Assembly (NCBI GenBank): GCA_006438735.1
Contig: RCZF01000006.1
Coordinates: 1 to 64,000 of the forward strand
Direction of reading: 5' to 3'
DNA length: 64,000 nt
Origin: Sphingomonas koreensis
Lineage (GTDB): Bacteria; Pseudomonadota; Alphaproteobacteria; Sphingomonadales; Sphingomonadaceae
Below are positions 8,347 to 17,543 of this stretch, piece after piece (within the stretch, counting starts at the first letter, position 1; each line of letters begins with the position of its first letter). The notes beneath the pieces are model-generated. The model searched no databases. It worked only from the letters and a program-made list of their open reading frames with translations, and was not told where the DNA came from. The translations under genes were made by a program, and so were the position numbers.

Positions 8347-8879
8347 TCAGCGCGTTGCGGCGACGGCGGCCCCCGCGGCAATCAATAGCGCGGCGATGCT
8401 GGGATAGAAAGTCAGCGCGAAGCCCAGCGCGCGACCGGCGGCGCCGCGCGAATAGCCGATCCAGAATAAAAGCCGGCCGACGCAGAACAAGCCGACCAGC
8501 ACTTGCAGCACGGCGATCGACCGATCGAGCGTCGCCACCAGCAACAGGTGTGCGGCGAGCGCCAGCACGACTTGTTCGAGCGTATTCTGGAGGATTGCGC
8601 CGGCCTGGCGCACCGGCGGGCTGGCGTCGCCGGCGCTGCTGCCGGCAATGTCGATCGGCGAAAAGAACCGCAAGCGCGCAACGTTGGCGATCGCTGCCGC
8701 GAGCCAGACGACGACCAACAGCTCTCCCCGCAGCATCGCTCGCAAGCGATCGGCGAAGGCCGGTGGCGCGCCGTGCCGACAACCGCCAGCGCGGCCACGG
8801 TGATCGCCAGCGCCAACGCCATAGCCAGCGCGACAAGGCGCTGCTCGCGGCGATAGTGATCGCGGTCGCGGTCGGTCAT
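8347..8879 (-). pseudogene. MAPEG-family membrane protein, interrupted by a frameshift
   Basis: ATG 8879 overlaps the plsC stop as ATGA, a strong sign of the true start. It begins MTDRDRDHYRREQRLVALAM and a first membrane helix ending LAVVG. Near 8757-8775 the homologous reading moves to another frame, which continues APPAFADRLRAMLRGELL, then LQNTLEQVVLALAAHLLL and FCVGRLLFWIGYSRGAA, the conserved MAPEG features, to the stop at 8347. One missing base would join the halves. MAPEG proteins are four-helix membrane enzymes related to glutathione transferases. Either the gene is disrupted or the sequence has an error. Confidence 0.75.
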
Positions 8880-9640
8880 GGCTCGGCAAGGTCCATCGCC
8901 GCCGCGATCCGTCGCCGCGCTTCGGCGGCGATCGCCTTGCGATCGGCCGTTACCGCAGGATCGAACGGATCGAGCGCATGCACCGTCACGTCGAAGCTGC
9001 CGCGGCGGCCGAGGATCCTCAGCGCATTGGCTTGGCCGGGTTCGTCGCCGACCCACGCAACGTCGGCCGCGGCCGCGCCGTAATCGATCAGCATCGGTTG
9101 GACCATCACGCCCGGCGGCGGCGGTTCGAGCATCGCCAGCAGCGGCGCCTTGAAGGGGAGCAGCTCATGCCCCGCGCTGGTGGTGCCTTCGGGAAAGATC
9201 GTCACCGCCCAGCCCTCGGCGATCGCCGCGCGGACTTGGGCGATCTGATCGGCGATGCCCATCCGGTCGGCGCGCGCGACGAAGATCGTGTGGTTCAAGG
9301 TGCACAGCCAGCCGACCAGCGGTGCGGCGCGCAATTCGGATTTGGCGACGAAGGCGCTGCCGGTGGCGCCGGCGAGTACGAGAATGTCGAGCCAGCTGCT
9401 GTGGTTGGCGAGGAAGATGACGTTGCGTTTCAGAGGGCTGCCGACCAGGCGGGTGCGTGCGCCACAGATCCAGCCGACAGTGCCGAGCACCAGCCGCGGC
9501 CACGGCGATGGCAGGCAAAACAGCCGCCATAACCCGTGCATCGGCACTGCGACGAGCAGCGCCAGGATCATCCCGGCGATCCGCAGGCTCGCGCGGATCG
9601 GCGCGACCCGGTCAGCTCTTGCGATCGAGCGAGACGCCAT
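8876..9640 (-). CDS. plsC: 1-acyl-sn-glycerol-3-phosphate acyltransferase
   Basis: 254 residues. It acylates lysophosphatidic acid to phosphatidic acid in phospholipid synthesis. The acyltransferase box NHSSWLD gives H80 and D85 (HX4D), and FPEGT is at 149-153. An N-terminal hydrophobic segment (MILALLVAVPMHGLW) anchors it in the inner membrane. The start lies inside the end of fur, a 29-base overlap, and has GGAG five bases upstream. It probably belongs to a fur-plsC-MAPEG-miaB transcription unit. Confidence 0.9.
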   Translation of the reverse strand: MASRSIARADRVAPIRASLRIAGMILALLVAVPMHGLWRLFCLPSPWPRLVLGTVGWICGARTRLVGSPLKRNVIFLANHSSWLDILVLAGATGSAFVAKSELRAAPLVGWLCTLNHTIFVARADRMGIADQIAQVRAAIAEGWAVTIFPEGTTSAGHELLPFKAPLLAMLEPPPPGVMVQPMLIDYGAAAADVAWVGDEPGQANALRILGRRGSFDVTVHALDPFDPAVTADRKAIAAEARRRIAAAMDLAEP

Positions 9641-10034
9641 AGAGCTCCATGCGGTGATCGACGAGCCGGAAGCCGAGCTTTTCGGCGATCTGCTTCTGGA
9701 GCTGCTCGAGTTCGGGATCGACGAATTCGATGACCTTGCCGGTCTCGACGTCGATCAGGTGATCGTGATGCGATTCGGGCGCGGGTTCGTAGCGCGAGCG
9801 ACCGTCGCCGAAATCGTGGCGATCGAGGATGCCCGCCTCCTCGAACAGCCGCACGGTGCGATAAACCGTCGCGATCGAAATGCCCGGATCGATCGCCGAG
9901 GCGCGTTCATAGACCTTCTCGACGTCGGGATGGTCCTCGGCGTCGGAGAGGACGCGCGCGATCACCCGGCGCTGCTCGGTAATGCGCAGTCCCTTTTCGT
10001 TGCAGAGTGCTTCCAGATCGATCTTGCGCGCCAT
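9612..10034 (-). CDS. fur: Fur-family ferric uptake regulator
   Basis: 140 residues. It has an N-terminal winged helix (GLRITEQRRVIARVL, with the recognition region SIATVYRTVRLFEEAG) and a C-terminal dimer domain with the metal site HHDHLIDVETG (His 89, 90 and 92). There is no CxxC pair, so the structural zinc site of some Fur and Zur proteins is missing, as in many alphaproteobacterial Fur/Mur proteins. It could respond to iron or manganese; the sequence alone does not settle which. It starts the run of minus-strand genes toward miaB. Confidence 0.9.
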   Translation of the reverse strand: MARKIDLEALCNEKGLRITEQRRVIARVLSDAEDHPDVEKVYERASAIDPGISIATVYRTVRLFEEAGILDRHDFGDGRSRYEPAPESHHDHLIDVETGKVIEFVDPELEQLQKQIAEKLGFRLVDHRMELYGVSLDRKS

Positions 10035-10259
10035 CGTCCCCGCTATGTCCCGTCGTTCGCTTCACGACAAATGTAATCGCGGCGGCCGCGAGAGGAAAGG
10101 GCGAGCGACTCGCAATAAGCGCGGACGGCATGCTGCGCCTGCGAAAAAGATGGTGATATGCCTGTCCGGCGACTATATCGCGCTTATCGGATGATGGGTT
10201 TGTAAGCGCATCCGGCAGAGAGACCGCTTGTGCTCCCGCTTACCATTCGGGATGCGCGT

Positions 10260-10436
10260 ATGACGGATCGGACCTTTCTCGCTTATCTGCTGATCGCGGG
10301 CATGGTGGTCTTTGCAGCGATCGGTTACGCCGTCTTGACGATGCGCAAGCGCGAGCGCGAGCGCATTTCCCGAACCGGGGATTATGATCGCAAGCCCGGC
10401 GAGCCCAAACGCCGGATCACCAAGCGCCGCTTCTAA
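10260..10436 (+). CDS. Small single-pass membrane protein, unknown function
   Basis: 58 residues from ATG 10260: MTDRTFL, one hydrophobic helix (AYLLIAGMVVFAAIGYAVL), then a highly charged tail (MRKRERERI to KRRITKRRF). I do not recognise a family. It faces the DAHP synthase gene tail to tail, and GCCGCTT (10426-10432) and AAGCGGC (10443-10449) form a hairpin over both stops. The TM-plus-basic-tail pattern suggests a real membrane-anchored peptide, but no homology can be shown here. Confidence 0.55.
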   Translation: MTDRTFLAYLLIAGMVVFAAIGYAVLTMRKRERERISRTGDYDRKPGEPKRRITKRRF

Positions 10437-10440
10437 GCAC

Positions 10441-11814
10441 CTAAGCGGCTACTTTCCGCCGCGCCGCCATTTCCGTATTGAGCATTTCCGCCAGCAGAAA
10501 CGCGAGTTCGAGGCTCTGGCTGGCGTTGAGCCGCGGATCGCAATGCGTGTGATAGCGATCGGCGAGGCTCTGCTCGGTCACCGCGACCGCGCCGCCGGTG
10601 CATTCCGTCACGTTCTGGCCGGTCATCTCGGCATGGATGCCGCCGGCGATCGATCCTTCCGCCCGGTGCACCGCGAAGAAGCCGCGGACTTCGGCAAGAA
10701 TGCGATCGAACGGCCGCGTTTTATAGCCGTTGGCGGCCTTGATCACGTTGCCGTGCATCGGATCGCAGCTCCACACCACCGGATGCCCCTCGCGCAGCAC
10801 CGCGCGGACCAGCTTGGGTAAGCCCGCCTCGATCTTGTCATGGCCATAACGCGTGATCAGCGTCATCCGGCCGGGGATGCGGCCGGGATTGAGCGTGTCG
10901 AGCAGCCGCAGCAAGTCGTCGGGCTGCGACGTCGGGCCGCATTTCACGCCGATCGGATTGCCGATGCCGCGCAGGAATTCGACATGCGCGCTGCCGGGGA
11001 AGCGCGTGCGATCGCCGATCCACAGGAAATGCGCGCTGGTGTCATACCAGTCGCCGGTCAGGCTGTCCTCGCGGGTCAGCGCCTGCTCATAGGGTAGCAG
11101 CAGCGCCTCGTGGCTGGTGTAGAATTGAGTCTGCGCCAGATGCGGCACGGTATCGGCGTCGATCCCGCACGCCGCCATGAATTCGAGCGCGTCGCCGATC
11201 CGATCGGCGGTTTCGGCATATTTCTTGGCCCAAGGGCTCGAGCCGAGGAAATCGTGCGTCCAGCGGTGGACCTGGTGGAGATTGGCGTAACCGCCTTGCG
11301 CGAACGCACGCAGCAGATTGAGCGTCGCCGCGCTTTGCGAATAGGCGCGCACCATGCGCTGCGGATCGGGCGTGCGGCCTTCGAGCGTGAAGGCGATGTC
11401 GTTGACGTTATCGCCGCGGTAGCTGGGCAGTGTGACGCCGTCGATCGTCTCGGTCGCGGTCGAGCGCGGCTTGGCGAACTGGCCCGCCATGCGGCCGAGC
11501 TTAACCACCGGCAGCTTCGACGCGTAGGTGAGGACGACGGCCATCTGCAGGATGACGCGGAACGTGTCGCGGATATTGTTGGGATGAAATTCGGCGAACG
11601 ATTCGGCGCAGTCGCCGCCCTGCAACAGGAACGCCTTGCCGTTCGCGACCCGCGCCAGATCGGCGGTGAGGTTGCGCGCTTCGCCGGCGAACACCAGCGG
11701 CGGATAATTGCCGAGCTGAGTGGTCGCCGCGGCGAGCGCCGCCGCGTCGGGATAATCGGGAAGCTGCTGTGCTTCGGCGTTGGTCCAGCTGTTCGGGGCC
11801 CAATTGGCGGCCAT
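10441..11814 (-). CDS. aroG: Class II 3-deoxy-7-phosphoheptulonate (DAHP) synthase
   Basis: 457 residues. This first shikimate-pathway enzyme condenses phosphoenolpyruvate and erythrose 4-phosphate. It is the plant/mycobacterial type II form: [19 protein letters not shown] at the start, the conserved [11 protein letters not shown], the metal and substrate region DPMHGNV, and the C-terminal [19 protein letters not shown]. The start was set at ATG 11814, where family homology begins; further in-frame starts exist to 11877. The class II enzyme type is established from the motifs, but the gene symbol for this class varies between annotations. Confidence 0.93.
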   Translation of the reverse strand: MAANWAPNSWTNAEAQQLPDYPDAAALAAATTQLGNYPPLVFAGEARNLTADLARVANGKAFLLQGGDCAESFAEFHPNNIRDTFRVILQMAVVLTYASKLPVVKLGRMAGQFAKPRSTATETIDGVTLPSYRGDNVNDIAFTLEGRTPDPQRMVRAYSQSAATLNLLRAFAQGGYANLHQVHRWTHDFLGSSPWAKKYAETADRIGDALEFMAACGIDADTVPHLAQTQFYTSHEALLLPYEQALTREDSLTGDWYDTSAHFLWIGDRTRFPGSAHVEFLRGIGNPIGVKCGPTSQPDDLLRLLDTLNPGRIPGRMTLITRYGHDKIEAGLPKLVRAVLREGHPVVWSCDPMHGNVIKAANGYKTRPFDRILAEVRGFFAVHRAEGSIAGGIHAEMTGQNVTECTGGAVAVTEQSLADRYHTHCDPRLNASQSLELAFLLAEMLNTEMAARRKVAA

Positions 11815-11935
11815 GTCACGTTCGTCCGTTGATGGTGGGTGCGCAATTTCCATGCGGGAAATCGCGCGCACCCGCAATCAAGTAAAATTGGTGACGCTGA
11901 TCGAGCGGCTACGGATTGAGTGGTTGTCCGCACGC

Positions 11936-12011
11936 GGCGCCGGCCCGCTCCCCCTCCCGGCCACCCATAGGATAATCGCACTGGGTAGCCGGGAGGGGGA
12001 GCGGGCCGGTG
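11936..12011. repeat. Long palindrome, family A (likely terminator)
   Basis: A perfect 22-bp inverted repeat, 11940-11961 and 11988-12009, is extended inward by ACCCA/TGGGT, giving a very stable hairpin with a 14-base loop. It sits just downstream of the carotenoid dioxygenase stop (12029, minus strand) and upstream of the DAHP synthase. The 18 bases from 11936 are identical to 3665-3682, marking a dispersed family. It probably terminates the dioxygenase transcript. Confidence 0.8.
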
Positions 12012-12028
12012 CCGCCCAACCGCGCACT

Positions 12029-13459
12029 TTACGCCGAGGGTAGCCAGTTGCCGTGAAAACCGGGCGGCACGCGGTGTGGAACGCGGATGCTCGCGACCGG
12101 CGCGTCTTCGAAGCGCTGGGCATCGAGGATAACGAGATCGGTGGTCTGCTGCGCCATGTCGATCACCAGGCCGATCAGCCAGCCGTCGTCTTCGCCTGCA
12201 TCAACCTGGCGGGGGACGAAGACGAATTCGCCGGGATAGGCATCGGGCCCGAAATCGTGATGGAAGTGCGTATCGTCCTCAAGATCGTGCTTGATGATAT
12301 GGTGCGCGCCGATCGCGAATTCGGTGTCGACCAGCCCCAGGCTGTAGGCGTAGCGATAGGGCTGGCCCCACCGCCGATCGTCGATCCGCGGAAATTCCTG
12401 CGGTGATACATCGAGCGTGGCGGTCGCCACCGTCTGCGTTGAGGGATCGATCGTCCACCGTTCGAGCCCGCGGGGCACCGCATCGGGGCCGACATTGTCG
12501 GGCTGGAACATGCTGTCATAGGCAACGACGTCGAGCGCGACGCGGCCGTCGGTCAAGTCGAACGCGTTGGCGACATGGAAGGCATAGGCCGGGGCGGGAA
12601 GAGCGCACCAGATAATCTCGCCACCCGCGCCGCTGCGGGGCAGCAGCCCAACCCGTGCGGCGTGATCGGGGTTCCAGCGATAGGGAAAGCTGTGCCCGCC
12701 GATCATCGCCTTCATCGAGAAGGTGACGGGCAAATCCATCACCACCGCGAACCGCTGCGTAAAGGCGCAATCGTGGATCGACGGCCCGTGCCGAACCGCG
12801 ATCGGCTCTTCGCGCGTCACCTGGCCGCCGGGCGACAGCACGACGTGGCGCACGGTATCCGGATCGGTCGCTTCATAGGCGATGGCGTGCCACTCGCCGG
12901 TCAGCGGGTCCTGATGCGGGTGCGCGGTGAAGCTGCCGACCAGCGTGTCGTTGAAGGGATTGTAGGTCTGCTCGTCGAGCGTGTCGGACAATTCGACCGG
13001 ATAGCTGCCCGCCTCGACCAGCGCGAAGGTGCGTCCGGCGATGCCGACGACATTGGTGTTGACGGTATCGAAGCTGTGGCGCGGGCCCGGGGCGGCGCGC
13101 TCGCCCAGCGCCTCCGCCACCGCATGGGAGCGGATCCAGCGATTGCGATACCAACGTGCCTCGCCGCCTTCGAGCTTGATGGCGTGGACCATGCCGTCGC
13201 CGACGAACCAGTGATAGCCGGCCGGATCGGGCGCCACCGGATTGGGCCCGATTCGCAGATACCGGCCGTCGAGGGCGGCGGGGATCGTGCCCGTCACCGC
13301 CAGCTCGTCTATCGTCAGCTCGCGCGTCATCGGCTGGTGGATGCCGGTGAGGAACGGATGCGCGCCGTCGCGCGGCAGGCGCTTGCGGTTGAAGTCGGCG
13401 ATCGCCGACACCCCCTTGGTCACCACGCCGCGGATCGCGGTCTCGATCGAACTTGCCAT
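12029..13459 (-). CDS. Carotenoid cleavage/lignostilbene-type dioxygenase
   Basis: 476 residues from ATG 13459 (GGAG six bases upstream); an in-frame ATG at 13471 gives four more residues. This is a non-haem iron enzyme of the RPE65/apocarotenoid oxygenase family with a seven-bladed propeller. The four iron histidines appear in FTAHPHQDP, GPSIHDCAF, YAFHVANAFD and the C-terminal PGFHGNW. Family members cleave a carotenoid or stilbene double bond; the substrate here is unknown, although sphingomonads make carotenoids and degrade lignin dimers. It is transcribed divergently from a TetR gene, its likely regulator. Confidence 0.9.
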   Translation of the reverse strand: MASSIETAIRGVVTKGVSAIADFNRKRLPRDGAHPFLTGIHQPMTRELTIDELAVTGTIPAALDGRYLRIGPNPVAPDPAGYHWFVGDGMVHAIKLEGGEARWYRNRWIRSHAVAEALGERAAPGPRHSFDTVNTNVVGIAGRTFALVEAGSYPVELSDTLDEQTYNPFNDTLVGSFTAHPHQDPLTGEWHAIAYEATDPDTVRHVVLSPGGQVTREEPIAVRHGPSIHDCAFTQRFAVVMDLPVTFSMKAMIGGHSFPYRWNPDHAARVGLLPRSGAGGEIIWCALPAPAYAFHVANAFDLTDGRVALDVVAYDSMFQPDNVGPDAVPRGLERWTIDPSTQTVATATLDVSPQEFPRIDDRRWGQPYRYAYSLGLVDTEFAIGAHHIIKHDLEDDTHFHHDFGPDAYPGEFVFVPRQVDAGEDDGWLIGLVIDMAQQTTDLVILDAQRFEDAPVASIRVPHRVPPGFHGNWLPSA

Positions 13460-13492
13460 CACCGGCTCCATCGTTAGAAGTTGACGGCGTTC

Positions 13493-13521
13493 ACATTAGG
13501 CTCGGAAGGTAACACTGTCAA
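13493..13521 (-). promoter_or_regulatory. Sigma-70-type promoter for the dioxygenase gene
   Basis: On the minus strand a perfect -35 TTGACA (13516-13521), a 17-base spacer and the -10 TAATGT (13493-13498) place transcription start near 13486, 15 to 27 bases before the possible start codons. It lies entirely in the divergent gap to the TetR gene, so a regulator bound here would cover both promoters. Confidence 0.55.
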
Positions 13522-13522
13522 C

Positions 13523-14119
13523 ATGGCGCGATCGGTTGCCGACAAGAAGGGCTATCATCACGGCGATCTGCGTGCGGCGCTGATCACCGAGGGGCTGAAG
13601 CTGCTCGACGCGGGTGCGGCGGACGATCTCTCGCTGCGCGAGGTAGCGCGCGCTGCCGGCGTCAGCGCGACGGCGGTCTATCGCCATTTTCCCGACAAGA
13701 CCGCGCTGCTCGAAGCGCTGGCGACCGCCGGCTTCGCGCGCCTCGCCGCGGCGCAGGTTCAAGCGGCCGAAGCGGCGCCGGACCGCGCGCAAGGCTTCAA
13801 CGCCACCGGGCGCGCCTATGTCCGCTTCGCGCTGGCGCACCCCGGGCTGTTTCGCCTGATGTTCTCGTTCGCGCCGAAAAGCGATGCGTTCGGCTGTGAC
13901 GCGTCCCCGACTGACGATGCGATGGCGTTGCTGATGGCGAACGCCGCCGCGCTGGCACCGGCGAGCGAGGGGCCGGACGGCGCGCGACTGTTCGCGCTGA
14001 GGAGCTGGTCGCTGGTCCACGGCCTCGCCATTCTGATGCTCGAAGGACATGTGCCGGCCGATCCGGCGCTGGTCGATGCGGCGATCGACGTGCGCGGCTT
14101 CATGGTTTCGCGGCGCTAG
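13523..14119 (+). CDS. TetR/AcrR-family transcriptional regulator
   Basis: 198 residues from ATG 13523. The N-terminal helix-turn-helix reads GYHHGDLRAALITEGLKLL, then LSLREVARAAGVSATAVYRHF and FPDKTALLEALA. The C-terminal ligand-binding domain resembles the TetR_C_33/WHG type (FNATGRAYVRFALAHPGLFR). It is divergent from the carotenoid dioxygenase with a 63-base gap holding that gene's promoter, so it probably represses the dioxygenase and itself. The ligand is unknown. Confidence 0.9.
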   Translation: MARSVADKKGYHHGDLRAALITEGLKLLDAGAADDLSLREVARAAGVSATAVYRHFPDKTALLEALATAGFARLAAAQVQAAEAAPDRAQGFNATGRAYVRFALAHPGLFRLMFSFAPKSDAFGCDASPTDDAMALLMANAAALAPASEGPDGARLFALRSWSLVHGLAILMLEGHVPADPALVDAAIDVRGFMVSRR

Positions 14120-15120
14120 TTCTTCAGCCAGCGTCGCCATGCGGCGGGGGCAGGCGGCTCGACGGGCGCGGCCGGCGGATCGATCGGATAGCCGAGCGCG
14201 CCGAGATCCTGCCCCATTCGCTCGGCCAGCCAGCGATTGTTTTTCCAGAAGCGCTGGCCGATCCAGTCGAGCGTCCGTTGGTCGAAAAAGCGCCCGGCGC
14301 GGGGGCGCGAGCCGAGCGGCAGGCGATTGACGTGCCGGAGGAGAAATTTGCGGGCCGCATACCAATAGGGGAGGTGCACCAGCACGCGCTTGTCGAACAC
14401 CGACCGCGCCGAAAAGAGATTGGCGATCCGCACGATCGGCAACAGCGCGCGGCGATAGGAATCGTTGGCCCGGCGCGCGTCGATCGGCCTGTCCGCGATC
14501 ACCAGGCCCAGCCGCTCGCGCATCGCCGTCAGCACGGCGTCGGGATCGCGCACGAACGCTTCATACGCGAACACATGGACGTTCTCGCGACCGAACAGCG
14601 CGTCGTAAGTCTCGATGAGCCCGCGATAATCGAGTTGCGAGAAATCGAAGCGGGGCGTCATCAACGGCCGCGACCAGCCGACGTGGCGATAGCCGGCGCC
14701 GAACAGATAGCGTTTGTGTGAGGCCGTGCCGCCTTCGCGCAGATATTGGATATACCAGGACAGCGCCGCGCTCGCCTGCGCACGCACGAACATCACGATC
14801 TGCGCTTCGGGAGCGGTCCGGTGGATACGCTCGGCAACCGCCTTGGCGACATGCCCCGCCGCCAGCCCGACATGCAAGGTGCCCGATAAATCCTCCTCGC
14901 AGATCAGCGGCGGCGGCCCGCCATCGTCGAAGCCCAACTTTTCGCGGGCAGCGGCACTGTCGAAGTCGAATGCCGTGCCGCCGAGCAGCGTTTCACGAAC
15001 GAGGCGGCGATCGACCAGATAGCGGTGGCTGGTCGCGTGGGGAAAGAACGCCTTTTGCAACCACGACGTCGCGGTCTTGTGAAAGCCGATGTGGATGATC
15101 GGTGCAGGGATCGCCGTCAC
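14116..15120 (-). CDS. Sulfotransferase-like protein
   Basis: About 334 residues from GTG 15120 (MTAIPAPIIHIGFHKTATSW). A TTG at 15147, overlapping the upstream gene's stop, is an alternative start. The N-terminal P-loop-like motif IIHIGFHKTATSWLQ matches the PAPS 5'-phosphosulfate-binding loop of sulfotransferases, and IVMFVRAQASAALSWYIQYL matches their second motif region. The remainder is typical of uncharacterised bacterial sulfotransferases that modify glycans or lipids. The acceptor is unknown. Four bases overlap convergently with the TetR gene, and the GNAT-like gene upstream may be cotranscribed. Confidence 0.7.
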   Translation of the reverse strand: MTAIPAPIIHIGFHKTATSWLQKAFFPHATSHRYLVDRRLVRETLLGGTAFDFDSAAAREKLGFDDGGPPPLICEEDLSGTLHVGLAAGHVAKAVAERIHRTAPEAQIVMFVRAQASAALSWYIQYLREGGTASHKRYLFGAGYRHVGWSRPLMTPRFDFSQLDYRGLIETYDALFGRENVHVFAYEAFVRDPDAVLTAMRERLGLVIADRPIDARRANDSYRRALLPIVRIANLFSARSVFDKRVLVHLPYWYAARKFLLRHVNRLPLGSRPRAGRFFDQRTLDWIGQRFWKNNRWLAERMGQDLGALGYPIDPPAAPVEPPAPAAWRRWLKN

Positions 15121-15143
15121 TCCCGTCGGTCGCGCCGGGTTGG

Positions 15144-16298
15144 TCAAAGCGTCTTTTCGTATACCTGATACACCTTGTTGATGCGGCATTCGAGCGCCTC
15201 GGCGATCGATCGCATGCCCTGATTGTCGTCGAGGATCCAGCCGATCTCGCCGCGGCTGGCGCCATAACGCGCGATCGAGGCGCGGCGGATATATTCGATC
15301 ATCATGAAGGCGAGCTGGCTCGCCATGCGCGACGACTGCAGTTCCTTGACCACGCCCATCAGCGGCACGCGCATCGTCTTCACCTTGGGCCTGCGCAGCC
15401 ACAGCAACAGCTTGGCCCAGCCGAACGGCAGAAGATTGCCCTTCAGCGGCGCGATCGCCTCGTTGAGATCGGGCAAGGTGATCATGAAGGCGACCGGCTT
15501 GCCGTCGACCTCGGCGATGCGGATCAGATCGTTGAACACGATCGGCTTGAGCTTGACGCCGACGTCGGCGATCTCGGGCCCGGTCAGCGGCACGAAGCCC
15601 CAATTGTCGGACCATGCGTCGTTGAGGATCGCCAGGATGATCGACGCTTCCTCCATGAATTTCGACTTGTCGACTTCACGGATCACGATGCGCGGGTTGC
15701 GTTCGCCCGATTTGATGATGCGCTGGAGCAGCGGCGGAAATTCTTGCGTGATGTCCAGCTCATAGGTCAGCAATTGCTTGACCGGCCGATAGCCGGCGCC
15801 TTCGATCCAGGTGCGATATTCGGGCTTGGCGTGGCCCATCATCACCGTCGGCGGATGATCATAGCCCTCGATCAGCAGCCCCGGCTCTTCCCACACCGAC
15901 ATGCTGACGGGGCCGATCACCCGCGTCATGCCCTGATCGCGCAGCCAGCCTTCGGCGGTGTCGATCAGCCGCTTGGCGACGGCGGCGTCCTCGGCGTCGA
16001 ACAGGCCGAACTGGCCGCAGCCGGGGCCGAAGCCCTTGTCTATCGGCATTTCCAGAGCCAGCGTATCGATGTGCGCGGAGATGCGCCCGACCAGGCGGCC
16101 GTCGCGCTCGGCGAGGAACAATTGCGCCTTGGCGTGGCTGAACCAGCCGTTCTTTGCCGGCGTGATCAGCCCCAGCGCCTCGGATTTGAGCGGCGGCACC
16201 CAATTGGGGTCGTTCGCATAGAGGCGGAACGGCAGATCGACGAACGCCTTGCGATCGGCCTTGGTGGTGACGGGGCGGATGGTGATCTCGGCGGCCAA
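15144..16298 (-). CDS. GNAT-superfamily acyltransferase-like protein
   Basis: 384 residues from a TTG start at 16298 with GAGGAG seven bases upstream. The opening ITIRPVTTKADRKAFVDLPF and the blocks AKAQLFLAERDGRLVGRISA and WLRDQGMTRVIGPVSMSVWEEPG belong to a large group of proteobacterial proteins with a degenerate GNAT fold. A second half contains FMMIEYIRRASIARYGASRG. No substrate is known for this group. No signal peptide or membrane helix is seen. It is followed at once by the sulfotransferase-like gene. Confidence 0.8.
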   Translation of the reverse strand: MAAEITIRPVTTKADRKAFVDLPFRLYANDPNWVPPLKSEALGLITPAKNGWFSHAKAQLFLAERDGRLVGRISAHIDTLALEMPIDKGFGPGCGQFGLFDAEDAAVAKRLIDTAEGWLRDQGMTRVIGPVSMSVWEEPGLLIEGYDHPPTVMMGHAKPEYRTWIEGAGYRPVKQLLTYELDITQEFPPLLQRIIKSGERNPRIVIREVDKSKFMEEASIILAILNDAWSDNWGFVPLTGPEIADVGVKLKPIVFNDLIRIAEVDGKPVAFMITLPDLNEAIAPLKGNLLPFGWAKLLLWLRRPKVKTMRVPLMGVVKELQSSRMASQLAFMMIEYIRRASIARYGASRGEIGWILDDNQGMRSIAEALECRINKVYQVYEKTL

Positions 16299-16431
16299 GT
16301 CGCGGCTCCTCGTGAAGGACGGCGTGCACTCTCGCGCGCGCCGCGGCGTGTCAAGCCTTGGGCGGCGCGGTAACGCCGCCGACCTGTAAATGCCACCATA
16401 TCGCCACTATCTCCCGGCAATGGGACCCGTG

Positions 16432-17526
16432 ATGGAAAGCTCGCTTCGCCTCGACCGCGCCGATCGCACGGCGCCAGCGCCCGCTCGCGCGGCGACGCAT
16501 CGGATCGCCGACGACAAGGCGATGTTGCGCGCCGCCGCCGATCTGACGCGCGAATTGAACGTGGCCAGCCCGGCGATCTATTGGAGCGATCTAATCGCCT
16601 CGGTAGTGGTGGGCTATGGCGCGCTGGCCGCGGCGATCCTGATCGGCGGGCTCGGCTGGACGCTGCTTTTCGGGGCCGTGGCGATCCTGGCGTTGTACCG
16701 CGCCGGCAGCTTCATTCATGAACTCACCCATATCAAGCACGCCGCGCTGCCCGGCTTCCGGCTCGGCTGGAACGCGCTGGTCGGCGTGCCGATGATGGTG
16801 CCGTCGTTCATGTATGAGGGCGTCCACAATCTTCATCACGCGCGCACGCGTTACGGCACCGCGGACGATCCCGAATATCTGCCGCTCGCGCTGATGAAGC
16901 CGTGGAGTCTGCCGCTGTTCATCCTCGTGTCGCTGCTCGCGCCCGTCGCGCTGCTGTTCCGCTTTGCCGTTCTGTCGCCCTTGTCGGCGCTGTTCCCGAA
17001 GCTGCGGACGATCGTCGTGGAGCGTTATTCGGCCTTGTCGATCAATCCCGCGTTTCGTCGCCGCCTGCCCGAGGGCGCGTTCAAGACGCAGTGGAGGCGG
17101 ATCGAAACGGCGACGAGCCTGTGGGCGATCACGCTGATTGCGCTGGTCGCGAGCGGCTTCGTGCCGCTCCGCGCGTTCGTCGTCTTCCTCGTCGTCGCAT
17201 CGGGCGTTGCGGTGATCAACCAGGTCCGCACCCTGGTCGCGCATCTGTGGGAAAACGAGGGCGAGGCGATGAGCGTCACCGCGCAATATCTCGATACCGT
17301 CAACGTGCCGCCACCGTCGACTTTGCCGGCGCTGTGGGCGCCGGTCGGCTTGCGTTATCACGCGCTTCACCATCTGCTGCCGGGCTTGCCCTATCATGCG
17401 CTGGCCGAGGCGCATCGCCGGATTTCGGGCGCGCTCGAGGGTGAATCGCCGTATCACCAGGCCAATTATCCCGGCCTCGGCGGGCTGGTCGCCAAGATCG
17501 GCCGAAGCACGATGGTGCGCCGCTAG
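16432..17526 (+). CDS. Membrane fatty acid desaturase
   Basis: 364 residues from ATG 16432, with GGGA upstream. The three histidine clusters of di-iron membrane desaturases and hydroxylases are present: HELTHIKH, HNLHHAR and a C-terminal HALHHLLPGLPYH. Hydrophobic segments surround them (SVVVGYGALAAAILIGGLGW, LPLFILVSLLAPVALL, LWAITLIALVASGF). It should oxidise an acyl chain in the inner membrane; the regiospecificity and lipid are not evident. It stands alone on the plus strand and is followed by a dispersed palindromic repeat. Confidence 0.87.
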   Translation: MESSLRLDRADRTAPAPARAATHRIADDKAMLRAAADLTRELNVASPAIYWSDLIASVVVGYGALAAAILIGGLGWTLLFGAVAILALYRAGSFIHELTHIKHAALPGFRLGWNALVGVPMMVPSFMYEGVHNLHHARTRYGTADDPEYLPLALMKPWSLPLFILVSLLAPVALLFRFAVLSPLSALFPKLRTIVVERYSALSINPAFRRRLPEGAFKTQWRRIETATSLWAITLIALVASGFVPLRAFVVFLVVASGVAVINQVRTLVAHLWENEGEAMSVTAQYLDTVNVPPPSTLPALWAPVGLRYHALHHLLPGLPYHALAEAHRRISGALEGESPYHQANYPGLGGLVAKIGRSTMVRR

Positions 17527-17543
17527 AAATTATCCCATTATCT

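Noticed and set aside
13480..13522. GTTGAC/GTCAAC pair as a TetR operator
   Set aside because: The halves are more than 30 bases apart, too far for a single TetR site; one half is simply the -35 element.
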